From the NCBI GenBank assembly GCA_965234335.1, contig OZ248454.1, forward strand, positions 297,186 to 361,185: a DNA stretch of 64,000 nt, written 5' to 3'. Shown one piece after another: positions 15,166-23,848 of this stretch; position 1 is the first letter of the stretch; every line of letters begins with the position of its first letter. Made by a program: the position numbers and the translations under genes. The DNA comes from Leadbetterella lacustris (lineage in GTDB: Bacteria; Bacteroidota; Bacteroidia; Cytophagales; Spirosomataceae). Under the pieces are notes generated by a model that saw nothing but the letters and a program-made list of their open reading frames with translations, was not told the origin of the DNA and did not search any database.

Positions 15166-17484
15166 ATGATTGATTTATCAATTGAAAACAGCCTAAAGAA
15201 AAACCTGAAAGAAATATTTGGGTTTGATAACTTTAGAGGAGAGCAAGAAAAAATTATAAAAAGTATTATTTCGGGTAAAAATACCTTCGTGATAATGCCT
15301 ACAGGAGCAGGAAAATCGCTTTGTTACCAACTCCCAGCAACGGTACTAGAAGGAACTGCCATTGTAATATCACCGCTAATTGCTCTGATGAAAAATCAGG
15401 TGGATCAGATGATGGCATTTGGTATAAATGCCCAGTTTTTAAATAGCACGCTCAATAAATCAGAAATGAATCGCGTCAAAAATGACGTAGTGAGTGGAGC
15501 CTGCAAACTGCTATACATAGCCCCCGAATCCCTTACGAAAGTGGACAATTTGGAGTTCCTTAAAAAAGCCAAAATTTCCTTTGTGGCCGTAGACGAGGCA
15601 CACTGTATATCAGAATGGGGTCATGACTTTAGGCCAGAATATAGAAAAATAAAAGAGATTATTGAGTCCATTGACGATAATCTTCCTATTATTGCTTTGA
15701 CAGCCACTGCAACCCCAAAAGTACAGTTGGACATCAAAAAAAGCTTGGATATAGATGACTCCGTTGTTTTTAAGACTTCGTTTAACAGAGCAAATCTTTA
15801 TTACGAAGTGAGGCCTAAACTTAATGCAAAAAAACAACTCATTAACTTTTTAGCTCAATACAAAGGCAAATCAGGTATTGTATATTGTTTGAGTAGAAAA
15901 AAAGTAGAAGAAATAGCAGAACTATTGGTTGTTAATGGTTTCAAGGCTCTTCCTTACCACGCTGGTCTGGATTCAGACATCAGAATGAAAAATCAGGACG
16001 CATTTCTTAATGAAAACTGCGATGTAGTAGTGGCTACTATAGCCTTCGGAATGGGAATAGACAAGCCGGACGTTAGGTTTGTAGTACATTATGATGCACC
16101 AAAATCTTTAGAAGGCTACTATCAGGAAACAGGTAGAGGCGGCAGAGACGGATTGGACGGTTCATGTTTGATGTTCTATGCTCTTGATGATATTACCAAA
16201 CTTGAAAAATTCAATAAAGATAAAAATGTAACAGAAAGAGACAACGCCAAAGCATTGTTAATGGAAATGGTAGCTTATTCTTCGCTCGGTGTTTGTCGAA
16301 GAAGACAACTATTGAGCTACTTTGGTGAGCAGACAGAGAAAAACTGTGGTTTTTGTGATAACTGCAACAAACCTACTAAAAGCTTTAAAGGCGAAGAAGA
16401 GGTAATCTTGGCATTAAACACTATTGTAAAAACCGAACAAAGATTCTCGGCCAATCATATTGCGGACATTCTAACTGCGAACACTAAAGATAACCCTGCT
16501 ATAGCTAGCTATGAGCATAATAAACTTGAAATGTTTGGCAAAGGCCTGAAATATTTTAACCTCTCTGAGAAATTTGAAGAAGAGGAGGAGGAAGACGAAG
16601 ACGAAATAGTTGTAAATAAAAAACCGAAAGCAGATATCAATGCCGATGGAAAAATATCTGCTGCTGACAAATGGGTGTCTATCATCAGACAATTGATGGT
16701 TTTTGGATATCTTGAAAAAGACATTGACAATTACGGTGTTGTAAAGATTTCGGAGAAAGGCCAAAAATATCTTCAAGATCCATATATCATCACTTTTTCA
16801 GAAGACCATGACCTCAACGAAACCGAAGGAAGCGGTGAAGATGAACTACAACAAACTGCAGGTCCATCTCTAGGTGGTGGAGCATCTGATCAGGCTTTGT
16901 TAGAGTTGTTAAAGGCACTTCGTAAAAAAATAGCCAAAGAGAAAAACGTACCACCTTATGTGGTATTCCAAGATCCCTCTTTAGAAGAAATGGCAACCAC
17001 TTATCCTTCAAACGTCCAAGAATTGGCACAAGTCAATGGCGTAGGAATGGGTAAAGTACAAAAATTCGGAATGCCGTTTTTGGACTTGATTGTAAAATAT
17101 GTAAAAGACAATGAAATAGAGACTTCGGCAGATTTGATGGTGAAAACCACTGTTAATAAATCTAAAACGAAGATTTTTATTATTCAGCAAATTGACAGAA
17201 AGATTGACCTTGAGGAGATAGCCGAAGCCAAGGAAATGAATAGCGAAGAACTCTTGAACGAAATAGAAAGCATTTGTTTTTCAGGCACCAAGCTGAATCT
17301 TGACTATTATATTAACCAAGTCATAGACAAAGACAAGCAAAGGGATATCTATGAGTATTTCATGACATCAGCCTCTGACGAAATTAAACTCGCCATGAAA
17401 GAATTTGATGATTATGACGACGAAATAACGGAAGAAGAATTACGATTGATGAGAATCAAATTCTTATCTGAAATGGCAAACTAA
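15166..17484 (+). CDS. recQ: ATP-dependent DNA helicase RecQ
   Basis: A 772-residue 3'-5' DNA helicase for recombination and replication-fork repair. The order is helicase core (Walker A MPTGAGKSLCYQLP at 44-57, DEAH box in VDEAHCISEWGHDFRPEY, motif VI QETGRGGRDG), a zinc-binding region with CRRRQLL and CGFCDNC, a winged-helix region, an HRDC domain (about 570-655) and a C-terminal HTH-like extension. An acidic linker of alternating Glu and Asp lies near residue 475. At 772 residues it is longer than the E. coli enzyme (about 610), as usual in Bacteroidota. A perfect hairpin terminator follows directly. Confidence 0.95.
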   Translation: MIDLSIENSLKKNLKEIFGFDNFRGEQEKIIKSIISGKNTFVIMPTGAGKSLCYQLPATVLEGTAIVISPLIALMKNQVDQMMAFGINAQFLNSTLNKSEMNRVKNDVVSGACKLLYIAPESLTKVDNLEFLKKAKISFVAVDEAHCISEWGHDFRPEYRKIKEIIESIDDNLPIIALTATATPKVQLDIKKSLDIDDSVVFKTSFNRANLYYEVRPKLNAKKQLINFLAQYKGKSGIVYCLSRKKVEEIAELLVVNGFKALPYHAGLDSDIRMKNQDAFLNENCDVVVATIAFGMGIDKPDVRFVVHYDAPKSLEGYYQETGRGGRDGLDGSCLMFYALDDITKLEKFNKDKNVTERDNAKALLMEMVAYSSLGVCRRRQLLSYFGEQTEKNCGFCDNCNKPTKSFKGEEEVILALNTIVKTEQRFSANHIADILTANTKDNPAIASYEHNKLEMFGKGLKYFNLSEKFEEEEEEDEDEIVVNKKPKADINADGKISAADKWVSIIRQLMVFGYLEKDIDNYGVVKISEKGQKYLQDPYIITFSEDHDLNETEGSGEDELQQTAGPSLGGGASDQALLELLKALRKKIAKEKNVPPYVVFQDPSLEEMATTYPSNVQELAQVNGVGMGKVQKFGMPFLDLIVKYVKDNEIETSADLMVKTTVNKSKTKIFIIQQIDRKIDLEEIAEAKEMNSEELLNEIESICFSGTKLNLDYYINQVIDKDKQRDIYEYFMTSASDEIKLAMKEFDDYDDEITEEELRLMRIKFLSEMAN

Positions 17485-17520
17485 CTAAAAAGGCTTTCAA
17501 ATATTTGAAAGCCTTTTTAG
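17485..17520. terminator. Bidirectional terminator between recQ and the 379-residue gene
   Basis: The 36 bases form a perfect palindrome of two 18-base halves, centred on AAATATTT and flanked by A and T tracts on both strands. It serves convergent genes that end 0 and 37 bp away. Confidence 0.85.
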
Positions 17521-17556
17521 CTAAATCTTTTTATTAGGTAAACACTACAGCTCGGC

Positions 17557-18696
17557 TTAGTTATATCTTCTTTTCAAAATATAAAAAAACTCTTCTGCCT
17601 CTGGGCTATTCAAATCCCACTTGTATTTTGGCAAATATTTCTTAATCATTTGTTCCTTAGCTTCGACGAAGGTATTGCAACTTTCTAGTTCCTCTATAGC
17701 GGCATTGAAAATTTCAGAATCAGAACCAAACAAATTATTGATAAACAAAAACTTCTGGTTCAAAGAAATATTGCCCTTGATAGAATCAATCTTTCTTTTT
17801 TGGTGAAAATCCGAAAGTGAACTATTCTCAGATGTCATTTGCATGGACTCATGTAAAGTTACTTTTACTTCTTTTTCGATGGTTTTGGCAACAGGATTTT
17901 CTATAATAATCGCCTCAATTTTCTTTTGTACTTGTGTAAGATTCATTTCAGCAATTGGCTCCTCCTTTTTTAGAACCTCGAATGCATGAACTACATGAAC
18001 TGACTCTGGAGCTATCATTTGAGGTTTAGCAATTTTATACTCTTCTAGGCTATCAAAAAAAGATTGATAAAGATTGCTTGCTGGATCGGCTGATTGATTT
18101 TCGCCCGCGATTTTGGAGATATCAGCCAATTCCTTTGTATGATCTTCGATTCTATTATCGTCAAAAAACTGATTAATAAAATCCATGGCCTCATTGGCAT
18201 ATATAAAACTTACACCATTTAATTTGGTCAATAATTCACGCAAAACCCAGTTGTAGTCTTTAAAAAACTTTCCGTTTTTGGTCAACCATTCTACCGTCAA
18301 TTTAAAATCTGGCAAATTTTTCATTTCTTCCACAAAAAATGACTTCGGATCAGAAAACAAGCCAATGGTTTTACCTACAGAAGTTGCTAAAATACCTTTG
18401 AAATTATCGCTGTTAATTTGAATATGTCTTGACAAAATATTCATGAAATCATCCAAAGCCTTTTGCACCTCGAAATCGGAATAATTAAAATAAGGGCTTT
18501 TTAAATTAGAAATTTCCTTTTGCCATTTCTCAAATAGTTCTTTCAGTATAAAAAGATTAAGCTGCTTTACTTCTGTCAAGCTTATAATTTCGCTACCATT
18601 AATATTTTCTTTACCTTTAAAATACTCTTCACAAATGACTTCGGCAAAGGCATGAGAAGTTTTTTTTATTTCGGCCACATTCCATTTGTTGGTCAT
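17557..18696 (-). CDS. Conserved hypothetical protein (379 aa)
   Basis: I do not recognise a named family. The protein has two conserved-looking parts: an N-terminal helical region of about 190 residues, and a C-terminal block from about residue 295 (ISLNQKFLFINNLFG, AIEELESC, FFYILKRRYN) joined by a variable, Glu-rich linker. The C-terminal pattern recurs, from memory, in unnamed Bacteroidota proteins encoded near basic cell-cycle genes. There is no signal peptide or membrane segment. It is divergent from tdk and convergent with recQ. The function is unknown. Confidence 0.6.
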   Translation of the reverse strand: MTNKWNVAEIKKTSHAFAEVICEEYFKGKENINGSEIISLTEVKQLNLFILKELFEKWQKEISNLKSPYFNYSDFEVQKALDDFMNILSRHIQINSDNFKGILATSVGKTIGLFSDPKSFFVEEMKNLPDFKLTVEWLTKNGKFFKDYNWVLRELLTKLNGVSFIYANEAMDFINQFFDDNRIEDHTKELADISKIAGENQSADPASNLYQSFFDSLEEYKIAKPQMIAPESVHVVHAFEVLKKEEPIAEMNLTQVQKKIEAIIIENPVAKTIEKEVKVTLHESMQMTSENSSLSDFHQKRKIDSIKGNISLNQKFLFINNLFGSDSEIFNAAIEELESCNTFVEAKEQMIKKYLPKYKWDLNSPEAEEFFYILKRRYN

Positions 18697-18795
18697 CGGA
18701 TAATTCTGTTTTTTTGTATTCTATTTGAAATGGTTTTGCAAACCTAATGCAAATGCTTTGCCATTTTTGAATATAAACGTAAAATTAATCAAAAT

Positions 18796-19371
18796 ATGTT
18801 CATAGAACCCAAAAGAGGCAAAGCTAAAGATACCAAAAGTGGCTGGATAGAAGTTATAACAGGTTCTATGTTTTCTGGTAAAACCGAAGAGTTAATCAGG
18901 CGTCTAAAACGGGCTCAGATAGCAAAACTTAACGTAGAAATATTCAAACCCAAGATAGATGTAAGGTATGACGAAAACGACATTGTTTCACACAATCAAA
19001 ATGCCATTCGTTCGACCCCAGTAAACACAGCTGAAGAAATATTGCTTTTAAGTGGAAACTGTGACGTGGTAGGTATAGATGAGGCTCAGTTTCTTGATCA
19101 GTCCATTGTGGAGGTTTGCAATAAGCTTTCATTTCAAGGTAAGAGAGTCATCGTGGCCGGATTGGATATGGACTCTAAAGGTTTGCCATTTGGTTCAATG
19201 CCCCAATTACTTGCCGTTGCAGAATATGTAACAAAAGTGCATGCTATATGTATGAAGTGTGGCGATATTGCACATTTTTCGTATAGAAAAACTGATGCTG
19301 AGAACTTGATTCTTCTTGGAGAGCACGACACCTATGAAGCTAGATGCCGAACTTGTTTCCAAGAAAACTGA
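18796..19371 (+). CDS. tdk: Thymidine kinase
   Basis: A 191-residue type II thymidine kinase that phosphorylates thymidine to dTMP in the salvage pathway. Walker A is GSMFSGKTEELIRR. The Walker B-like IDEAQFLD follows. The lid zinc site is formed by the pairs CMKC and CRTC, separated by the SYRK segment. Length and domain order match the family. It ends directly against the convergent stop of the small secreted protein gene, with no room for a separate terminator. Confidence 0.94.
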   Translation: MFIEPKRGKAKDTKSGWIEVITGSMFSGKTEELIRRLKRAQIAKLNVEIFKPKIDVRYDENDIVSHNQNAIRSTPVNTAEEILLLSGNCDVVGIDEAQFLDQSIVEVCNKLSFQGKRVIVAGLDMDSKGLPFGSMPQLLAVAEYVTKVHAICMKCGDIAHFSYRKTDAENLILLGEHDTYEARCRTCFQEN

Positions 19372-19650
19372 TTATTTATTCTTATAATTTCTATTTTTGA
19401 GAGATTGCTTTCTTGGTAACACCAATTGATATGCCTCCACGGAGTCCATTTTGGGTGGCTGCTTATAATTTCTAGCAACCCTCGAGGTGGACTTTTTAAT
19501 TATTAAGGTTGACCTTTTAACCTTACCCTTGCCTGTCTTGTAATTTCTATCATCCTCTAGTGGGGTAGTGCCCTGACCAAATGCCGATATAGAGATAAAT
19601 AGCACAAACAATAATTCTATAAAAATCTTGATGAAAAATGGTGAGTTCAT
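19372..19650 (-). CDS. Small secreted hypothetical protein
   Basis: A 92-residue protein with a clear signal peptide (positive N-terminus, hydrophobic core, cleavage near SAFGQ). The mature part is basic, rich in Lys, Arg and Tyr, with no known motif. The ATG at 19648-19650 is chosen because it starts the signal sequence and follows the stop of the upstream gene by 1 bp; the frame is open further upstream. It is probably co-transcribed with the 131-residue gene. The function is unknown. Confidence 0.5.
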   Translation of the reverse strand: MNSPFFIKIFIELLFVLFISISAFGQGTTPLEDDRNYKTGKGKVKRSTLIIKKSTSRVARNYKQPPKMDSVEAYQLVLPRKQSLKNRNYKNK

Positions 19651-19651
19651 G

Positions 19652-20047
19652 TTAATAGTTGTAATTTTTTTGTTGATACAATTCATTATCCTCGTTATAC
19701 TTATACCCAAACAAGGCCCTATAAGTCGGTAACATATACAAATATTCTTCCAATTTCTTTTGAGCCGGCGTGTATACATTGTAATTCTCTATGGCCAAAT
19801 TTCTAAACATTGAAATTAAGTACTTCAAGGCATCTGAATTGGAAGCGAAGTCAACAAACTTATAGTGTAGGAATTTGTTTTTTTCCTCATCTGGATTAAA
19901 CATCACCAAGTCTAAATCCATACCCTGCTGACTTACTACAGAAAAAGTTTTTTGAACTGGTTTCGGTAAAAGGTTATTATCTACCAAAAAATCGATTATC
20001 TCAACGGTATCGTTATTTACATACAAATTGGCTCCTATGTGTCTCAT
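19652..20047 (-). CDS. Hypothetical protein (131 aa)
   Basis: A cytoplasmic-looking protein without a recognised domain. It is rich in Tyr and Asn, with a C-terminus ending in a Tyr/Asn/Gln tail. It forms a two-gene unit with the small secreted protein downstream. The long 5' intergenic region suggests its own promoter. Confidence 0.5.
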   Translation of the reverse strand: MRHIGANLYVNNDTVEIIDFLVDNNLLPKPVQKTFSVVSQQGMDLDLVMFNPDEEKNKFLHYKFVDFASNSDALKYLISMFRNLAIENYNVYTPAQKKLEEYLYMLPTYRALFGYKYNEDNELYQQKNYNY

Positions 20048-20588
20048 TATTCAATTTAGTTTTGATGTACAGTCAAATTGACTTGAACAAAACAAGAAAA
20101 GTTTTTTTACTCTACCAAATCTACAAAATTGGACTAATTGGTGAAAAATGAGCTAAAAAAAGTTTATTTTTTTCTTTATTGAGGAAAAAGAGATTTAGTT
20201 TTTTGGAAGAATGGAGAGAAAAATGAATTTATTCTATTTTTTGCCTAAAGTATAAATTGATTTATCGAAAAAAAATATTTTCATTTTTTTAATATTTCCT
20301 TTAAATATTTGCAGAATTAACACTTTAGTAACAAATTAAACCAAAAAAAGAGGATTTTTTGATTTCTAAAAAGCCCAAACCGAAGACTGCAAGTAATGAG
20401 CAGAGTTAATTAAACTTCAGGGAAATAATAGGAAAATGTAGGTGAAATAAAGAACTTCTATCACTTCTAAATCAAGTAAAATATAACTATGGTATTATTA
20501 AGAATTAACCAAAACCCATAAAAAAGAAAAAACCTCCGAAACAACGGAGGCCTTTCTCAACTTTATAGCCATGAAAACTAATTCTTAA
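20048..20588. other. 541-bp intergenic region
   Basis: It is very AT-rich, with many T- and A-tracts. Apart from the atp terminator at its right edge I see no gene and no clear RNA. It must carry the promoter of the 131-residue gene. Confidence 0.5.
20522..20555 (-). terminator. Terminator of the atp operon
   Basis: On the minus strand the stem CCTCCG/CGGAGG (20533-20538 and 20545-20550) with a 6-base loop is followed by TTTTTTCTTTTT. It lies about 35 bp after the atpH stop and closes the operon before any alpha or gamma gene. Confidence 0.85.
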
Positions 20589-21122
20589 TTAGGATAGTGC
20601 CAATTTCAGTTCATTAAGTTTCTTTTTAACTGAGGTGTCAATTTGTGTATCACCTACTCTTAAAACATAACCACCGATTAAGCTCTCATCAACGCTTTCT
20701 TCTATCAGCACTTGCTTGCTTATAGCGTTAGAAACTAGCTTAGCAAATTCTGCCTTTTGTGCTTCTGTCAATGCTACTGATGATGAAATCTGCACTATTT
20801 GAACGCCAGTTTGAATATTATACAATTTCTGAAATTCTTTCGCAATTGGATAAATGAGTTTCTCTCTGTTCTTCTTAGTTAAGACGTTAAAAATTGAGAA
20901 GGTCACATTGTTAACATTATTTTCGAATATTTTTTTCAAAATAGTCAACTTCTTGTCGTGCCTAACAATTGGATTGGCCATTACAGCCACAAAATTAGGG
21001 TTCTCATCACATATCGCCTCAAAAAACGACATGTCTTTATTTACTTCATTCACTACGCCTTGCTGATTTGCCAAGTCTATTAAGGCTTTGGCATAACGGT
21101 AGGCAACTATTGATTCTGACAT
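20589..21122 (-). CDS. atpH: ATP synthase subunit delta
   Basis: A 177-residue peripheral-stalk subunit (OSCP family) linking the F1 head to the b subunits. The family pattern is visible at the start (YRYAKALIDLANQQG) and in the C-terminus (DESLIGGYVLRVGDTQIDTSVKKKL). It is the last gene of the minus-strand atp cluster and is followed by a terminator. The alpha and gamma genes that often come next in this phylum are absent here. Confidence 0.9.
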   Translation of the reverse strand: MSESIVAYRYAKALIDLANQQGVVNEVNKDMSFFEAICDENPNFVAVMANPIVRHDKKLTILKKIFENNVNNVTFSIFNVLTKKNREKLIYPIAKEFQKLYNIQTGVQIVQISSSVALTEAQKAEFAKLVSNAISKQVLIEESVDESLIGGYVLRVGDTQIDTSVKKKLNELKLALS

Positions 21123-21164
21123 ACTTTTATTAAAAAATTTTCAATCAAATAAATGACTGAGGTA

Positions 21165-21674
21165 TTAATTCAATTTTGCGTCTGCTACAAGCTCACTAAC
21201 AAATGACTGCTGAGTGGCCTTATCAGAAAGTTCTTTACGGATTACCTTTTCAGCAATCTCTATTGAAAGAGTAGCCACATCTTTCTTGATTTGGCTCATC
21301 ATTTTCACTCTTTCTTGGTTCATAACCTCACGAGCCTCTTCCATTATTTTGTTTCCTTGTTCTATAGCTCTTTCTTTTGCTTCAGCTATCATTTTATCAG
21401 AAGCTTCTTTGGCCTCTTTGATTATAAAATCTCTCTCCTTTTTGGCTTCTGCTACAAGTTTATCATTATCTGACTTCAGCTTAGCCATTTCGGCTCTAGT
21501 TTCCTCAGCCATTCGCAAAGCACCCTCTATTTCGCCTTCTCTTTCTTTTAAGGCCGAAAGGATACCTTTCCATGCAAACTTCCATAGGATAAATACCAAT
21601 GAACCAAAAACTACTAGTTGCCAAAAAATAAGACCGGGACTAGGGTTCAACAATGCGTTATCTAATAAAATCAT
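21165..21674 (-). CDS. atpF: ATP synthase subunit b
   Basis: A 169-residue membrane-anchored stator subunit. A single N-terminal membrane helix (about residues 10-30, PGLIFWQLVVFGSLVFILWKF) is followed by a long charged coiled coil of Glu, Lys and Ala to the end. Length is standard. It lies 42 bp before atpH and about 100 bp after atpE. Confidence 0.92.
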   Translation of the reverse strand: MILLDNALLNPSPGLIFWQLVVFGSLVFILWKFAWKGILSALKEREGEIEGALRMAEETRAEMAKLKSDNDKLVAEAKKERDFIIKEAKEASDKMIAEAKERAIEQGNKIMEEAREVMNQERVKMMSQIKKDVATLSIEIAEKVIRKELSDKATQQSFVSELVADAKLN

Positions 21675-21770
21675 TTTTGTACAATTATAAATAATAAATT
21701 TAAATTCAAAAGAATCCCAACATTAACACCTAATGTGAATAATGCTGGGAATGTAGATTCCTAAAACGGA

Positions 21771-22037
21771 TTAAGCCATTTTGAAAGAAATCAAAAGACA
21801 AATTACAGCAGCAAAAAGAGCCACAGCCTCGATCAAGGCAGCGATGATGATCATCATTGATTGGATTTTTCCAGCTGCCTCAGGTTGACGAGCAACACCT
21901 TCCATTGCACTTCCACCGATTCTACCGATACCAAGACCTGCACCAATAGCTGCAAGACCTGCACCAATACCTGCTCCCATTACAGCAAGACCTTTACCGT
22001 CTGCCGCTGCTTGTAAAATAATGTTCAATAAAGACAT
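21771..22037 (-). CDS. atpE: ATP synthase subunit c
   Basis: An 88-residue proteolipid forming the rotor ring. Two hydrophobic helices flank a polar loop (RQPEAAGK). The proton-carrying carboxylate is the Glu in ALIEAVALFA. The Glu context lacks the Gln/Ser/Thr pattern of sodium-type rings, so proton coupling is likely. The gene is flanked by longer spacers than its neighbours, perhaps allowing higher expression of this multi-copy subunit. Confidence 0.92.
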   Translation of the reverse strand: MSLLNIILQAAADGKGLAVMGAGIGAGLAAIGAGLGIGRIGGSAMEGVARQPEAAGKIQSMMIIIAALIEAVALFAAVICLLISFKMA

Positions 22038-22127
22038 AATTTTATTTTTTTATTTTCTTCCCCCCTCCGAAGATGATTTGTAATTAACCTCTTTATACGG
22101 GGAATAAAGAGGAATAGTTTTAATAGC

Positions 22128-23204
22128 TCAATGATGCTCCTCGGCGTGGTGCTCTTCAATAGCACTACCGATATACATCGATGTAAGTAATGTAAAAATA
22201 AATGCTTGCAAAAATGCCACAAGTAGCTCAATAGCACTCATGAACAACGCAAATATGCTGATTGCCGGTGCAACAGCCCAACTTTTAAAAATAAATATCA
22301 AACCAAACAAACTCAACATAATGATGTGACCCGCGGTGATGTTGGCAAAAAGACGTATCATTAAAGATAGTGGTTTCATTAAAACACCAACTACCTCTAC
22401 AGGAATCATAATAACCCACATCCATTTTGGTGTATTAGGCAACAATATGTGTTTCCAATAATATTTGTTGGCACTTAAGTTTGTTATCAAGAATGTAATA
22501 AGAGCCAAAACTAAAGTAATTGCAATATTTCCTGTTAAATTGGCTCCCCCTGGCAATAAACCGAGAAGGTTATTGATAAAGATGAAGAAAAACAAAGTTA
22601 GTAGGTATGGGAAATATTTTCCATAGTTTTTACCAATAGACGGCTTCACCACTTCGTCTCTCATATAAACTATCAATGGCTCGAGAAACGACTGAATGCC
22701 TTTTGGAGCTTTCCCTTTGTTTTTAACATATCCCTTTGATACAGATGTAAATAAAAGAATTAGAATTAATGCACCCAACATGAGGGTGGCTACATTTTTG
22801 GTTATAGAGAAATCCAACGGATGTACGGCTTCGTTAACCGTACCGTCTGCATTCACTCTAACTATATGCTCATGCTCATTCTTGTATTCATTGTAAACCT
22901 GACCGTGGTCTAATCTACTCGAGGAGAAAATCTCTAAACCCCTGTCAGAAGTGTAAAGTATAATTGGTAGAGGAAGTTTAACACCGTGGGTAAATTCCCA
23001 CCCGTGTTCGTCAGCTATGTGGTGCATAATCATGCCGCCAATATCAAATTTCTCTTCTTCATGAACAGCACTAGTTTCTGCAGCATGCTCTTCAGTATGT
23101 TGAGAAAAAGAAGGCGAAATGCCGACAATAATACAAAAAACTAAGGTATAAACACATTTAAACATAAATAGTACTTTTATAAACTCTTTATTAAAAGATA
23201 TCAT
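22128..23204 (-). CDS. atpB: ATP synthase subunit a
   Basis: A 358-residue proton-channel subunit. It is longer than the E. coli subunit because of an N-terminal signal-like segment and a periplasmic His/Glu-rich region (residues about 30-140), as usual in Bacteroidota. The essential arginine lies in SLMIRLFANITAGHI, and several membrane helices follow. The C-terminus ends in a His/Glu-rich tail. The ATG at 23202-23204 is used. The ATG at 23163-23165 would start directly at a clean signal peptide and is a real alternative. It begins 2 bp after the stop of the AtpI-like gene. Confidence 0.9.
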   Translation of the reverse strand: MISFNKEFIKVLFMFKCVYTLVFCIIVGISPSFSQHTEEHAAETSAVHEEEKFDIGGMIMHHIADEHGWEFTHGVKLPLPIILYTSDRGLEIFSSSRLDHGQVYNEYKNEHEHIVRVNADGTVNEAVHPLDFSITKNVATLMLGALILILLFTSVSKGYVKNKGKAPKGIQSFLEPLIVYMRDEVVKPSIGKNYGKYFPYLLTLFFFIFINNLLGLLPGGANLTGNIAITLVLALITFLITNLSANKYYWKHILLPNTPKWMWVIMIPVEVVGVLMKPLSLMIRLFANITAGHIIMLSLFGLIFIFKSWAVAPAISIFALFMSAIELLVAFLQAFIFTLLTSMYIGSAIEEHHAEEHH

Positions 23205-23206
23205 TT

Positions 23207-23569
23207 TCAAAAACGACGCAATTTACTAAGTAAAATTGAAATTTCAAAAATTGTAAAAAATAAATATAATACAAAAACATTAAGCACGAATAGATTCTGA
23301 TTTTCTTTGTACCTGTACAAGCCAAATCCCATAAAAACCAACAGTAATATAAACCTCAAAACCACCGATGTAAGGTAAAATTGAATAAAATTTTCTCTTT
23401 TTTTAGCCATTCCTTGCTCCACCAATATTTTTACGAGGAAATCCAAAGCCACAAAAAAAGCAAAAATGACCCAAATTTTATCATGCAAAATATGCTGTAA
23501 TGGAGAAAGTTTAACTAAAAATAGTACAATAAATAGAACATAACTTACGGCATATTTTTTTAAAATCAT
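23207..23569 (-). CDS. AtpI-like four-helix membrane protein
   Basis: A 120-residue protein with four predicted membrane helices and no soluble domain. Its place directly before atpB, coupled by a 2-bp spacing, matches the position of AtpI, the assembly factor for the c ring. Sequence identity to AtpI cannot be judged by eye, so the name rests mainly on position and topology. It starts the minus-strand atp operon, divergent from dnaA. Confidence 0.55.
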   Translation of the reverse strand: MILKKYAVSYVLFIVLFLVKLSPLQHILHDKIWVIFAFFVALDFLVKILVEQGMAKKRENFIQFYLTSVVLRFILLLVFMGFGLYRYKENQNLFVLNVFVLYLFFTIFEISILLSKLRRF

Positions 23570-23618
23570 TTGTGATTATTTTAAAAATTCAAAATCGAAA
23601 AAACATCGAAATTATATA

Positions 23619-23634
23619 TTGTTTTCGAAAACAA
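23619..23634. promoter_or_regulatory. 16-bp perfect palindrome between atp operon and dnaA
   Basis: TTGTTTTC-GAAAACAA is a perfect palindrome in the divergent intergenic region, 50 bp from the AtpI-like start. It may be an operator for one or both directions. It is unlike a DnaA box. Confidence 0.4.
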
Positions 23635-23848
23635 ACACAAAATTAATCATGCTTTTGGGATGAATACTTTATTTACAAATTTAATTTTTCAAAGAAGCCT
23701 TTAAGGATTTCAGGCAAGACTCTGCAACTGATTTGTATTAATTCAAGATAGTCTGGTTTTGGTAAAAAAAAATCTAATGCCCTGCTTTTTTTTTTCTACA
23801 TTTGTAGCCCAAAAAATAACACTTAAGAAAAAATTAATAAAACAGAAA

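Noticed and set aside
23570..23848. Replication origin next to dnaA
   Set aside because: No TTATCCACA-type DnaA boxes or AT-rich 13-mers arranged as an origin are visible in the intergenic region.
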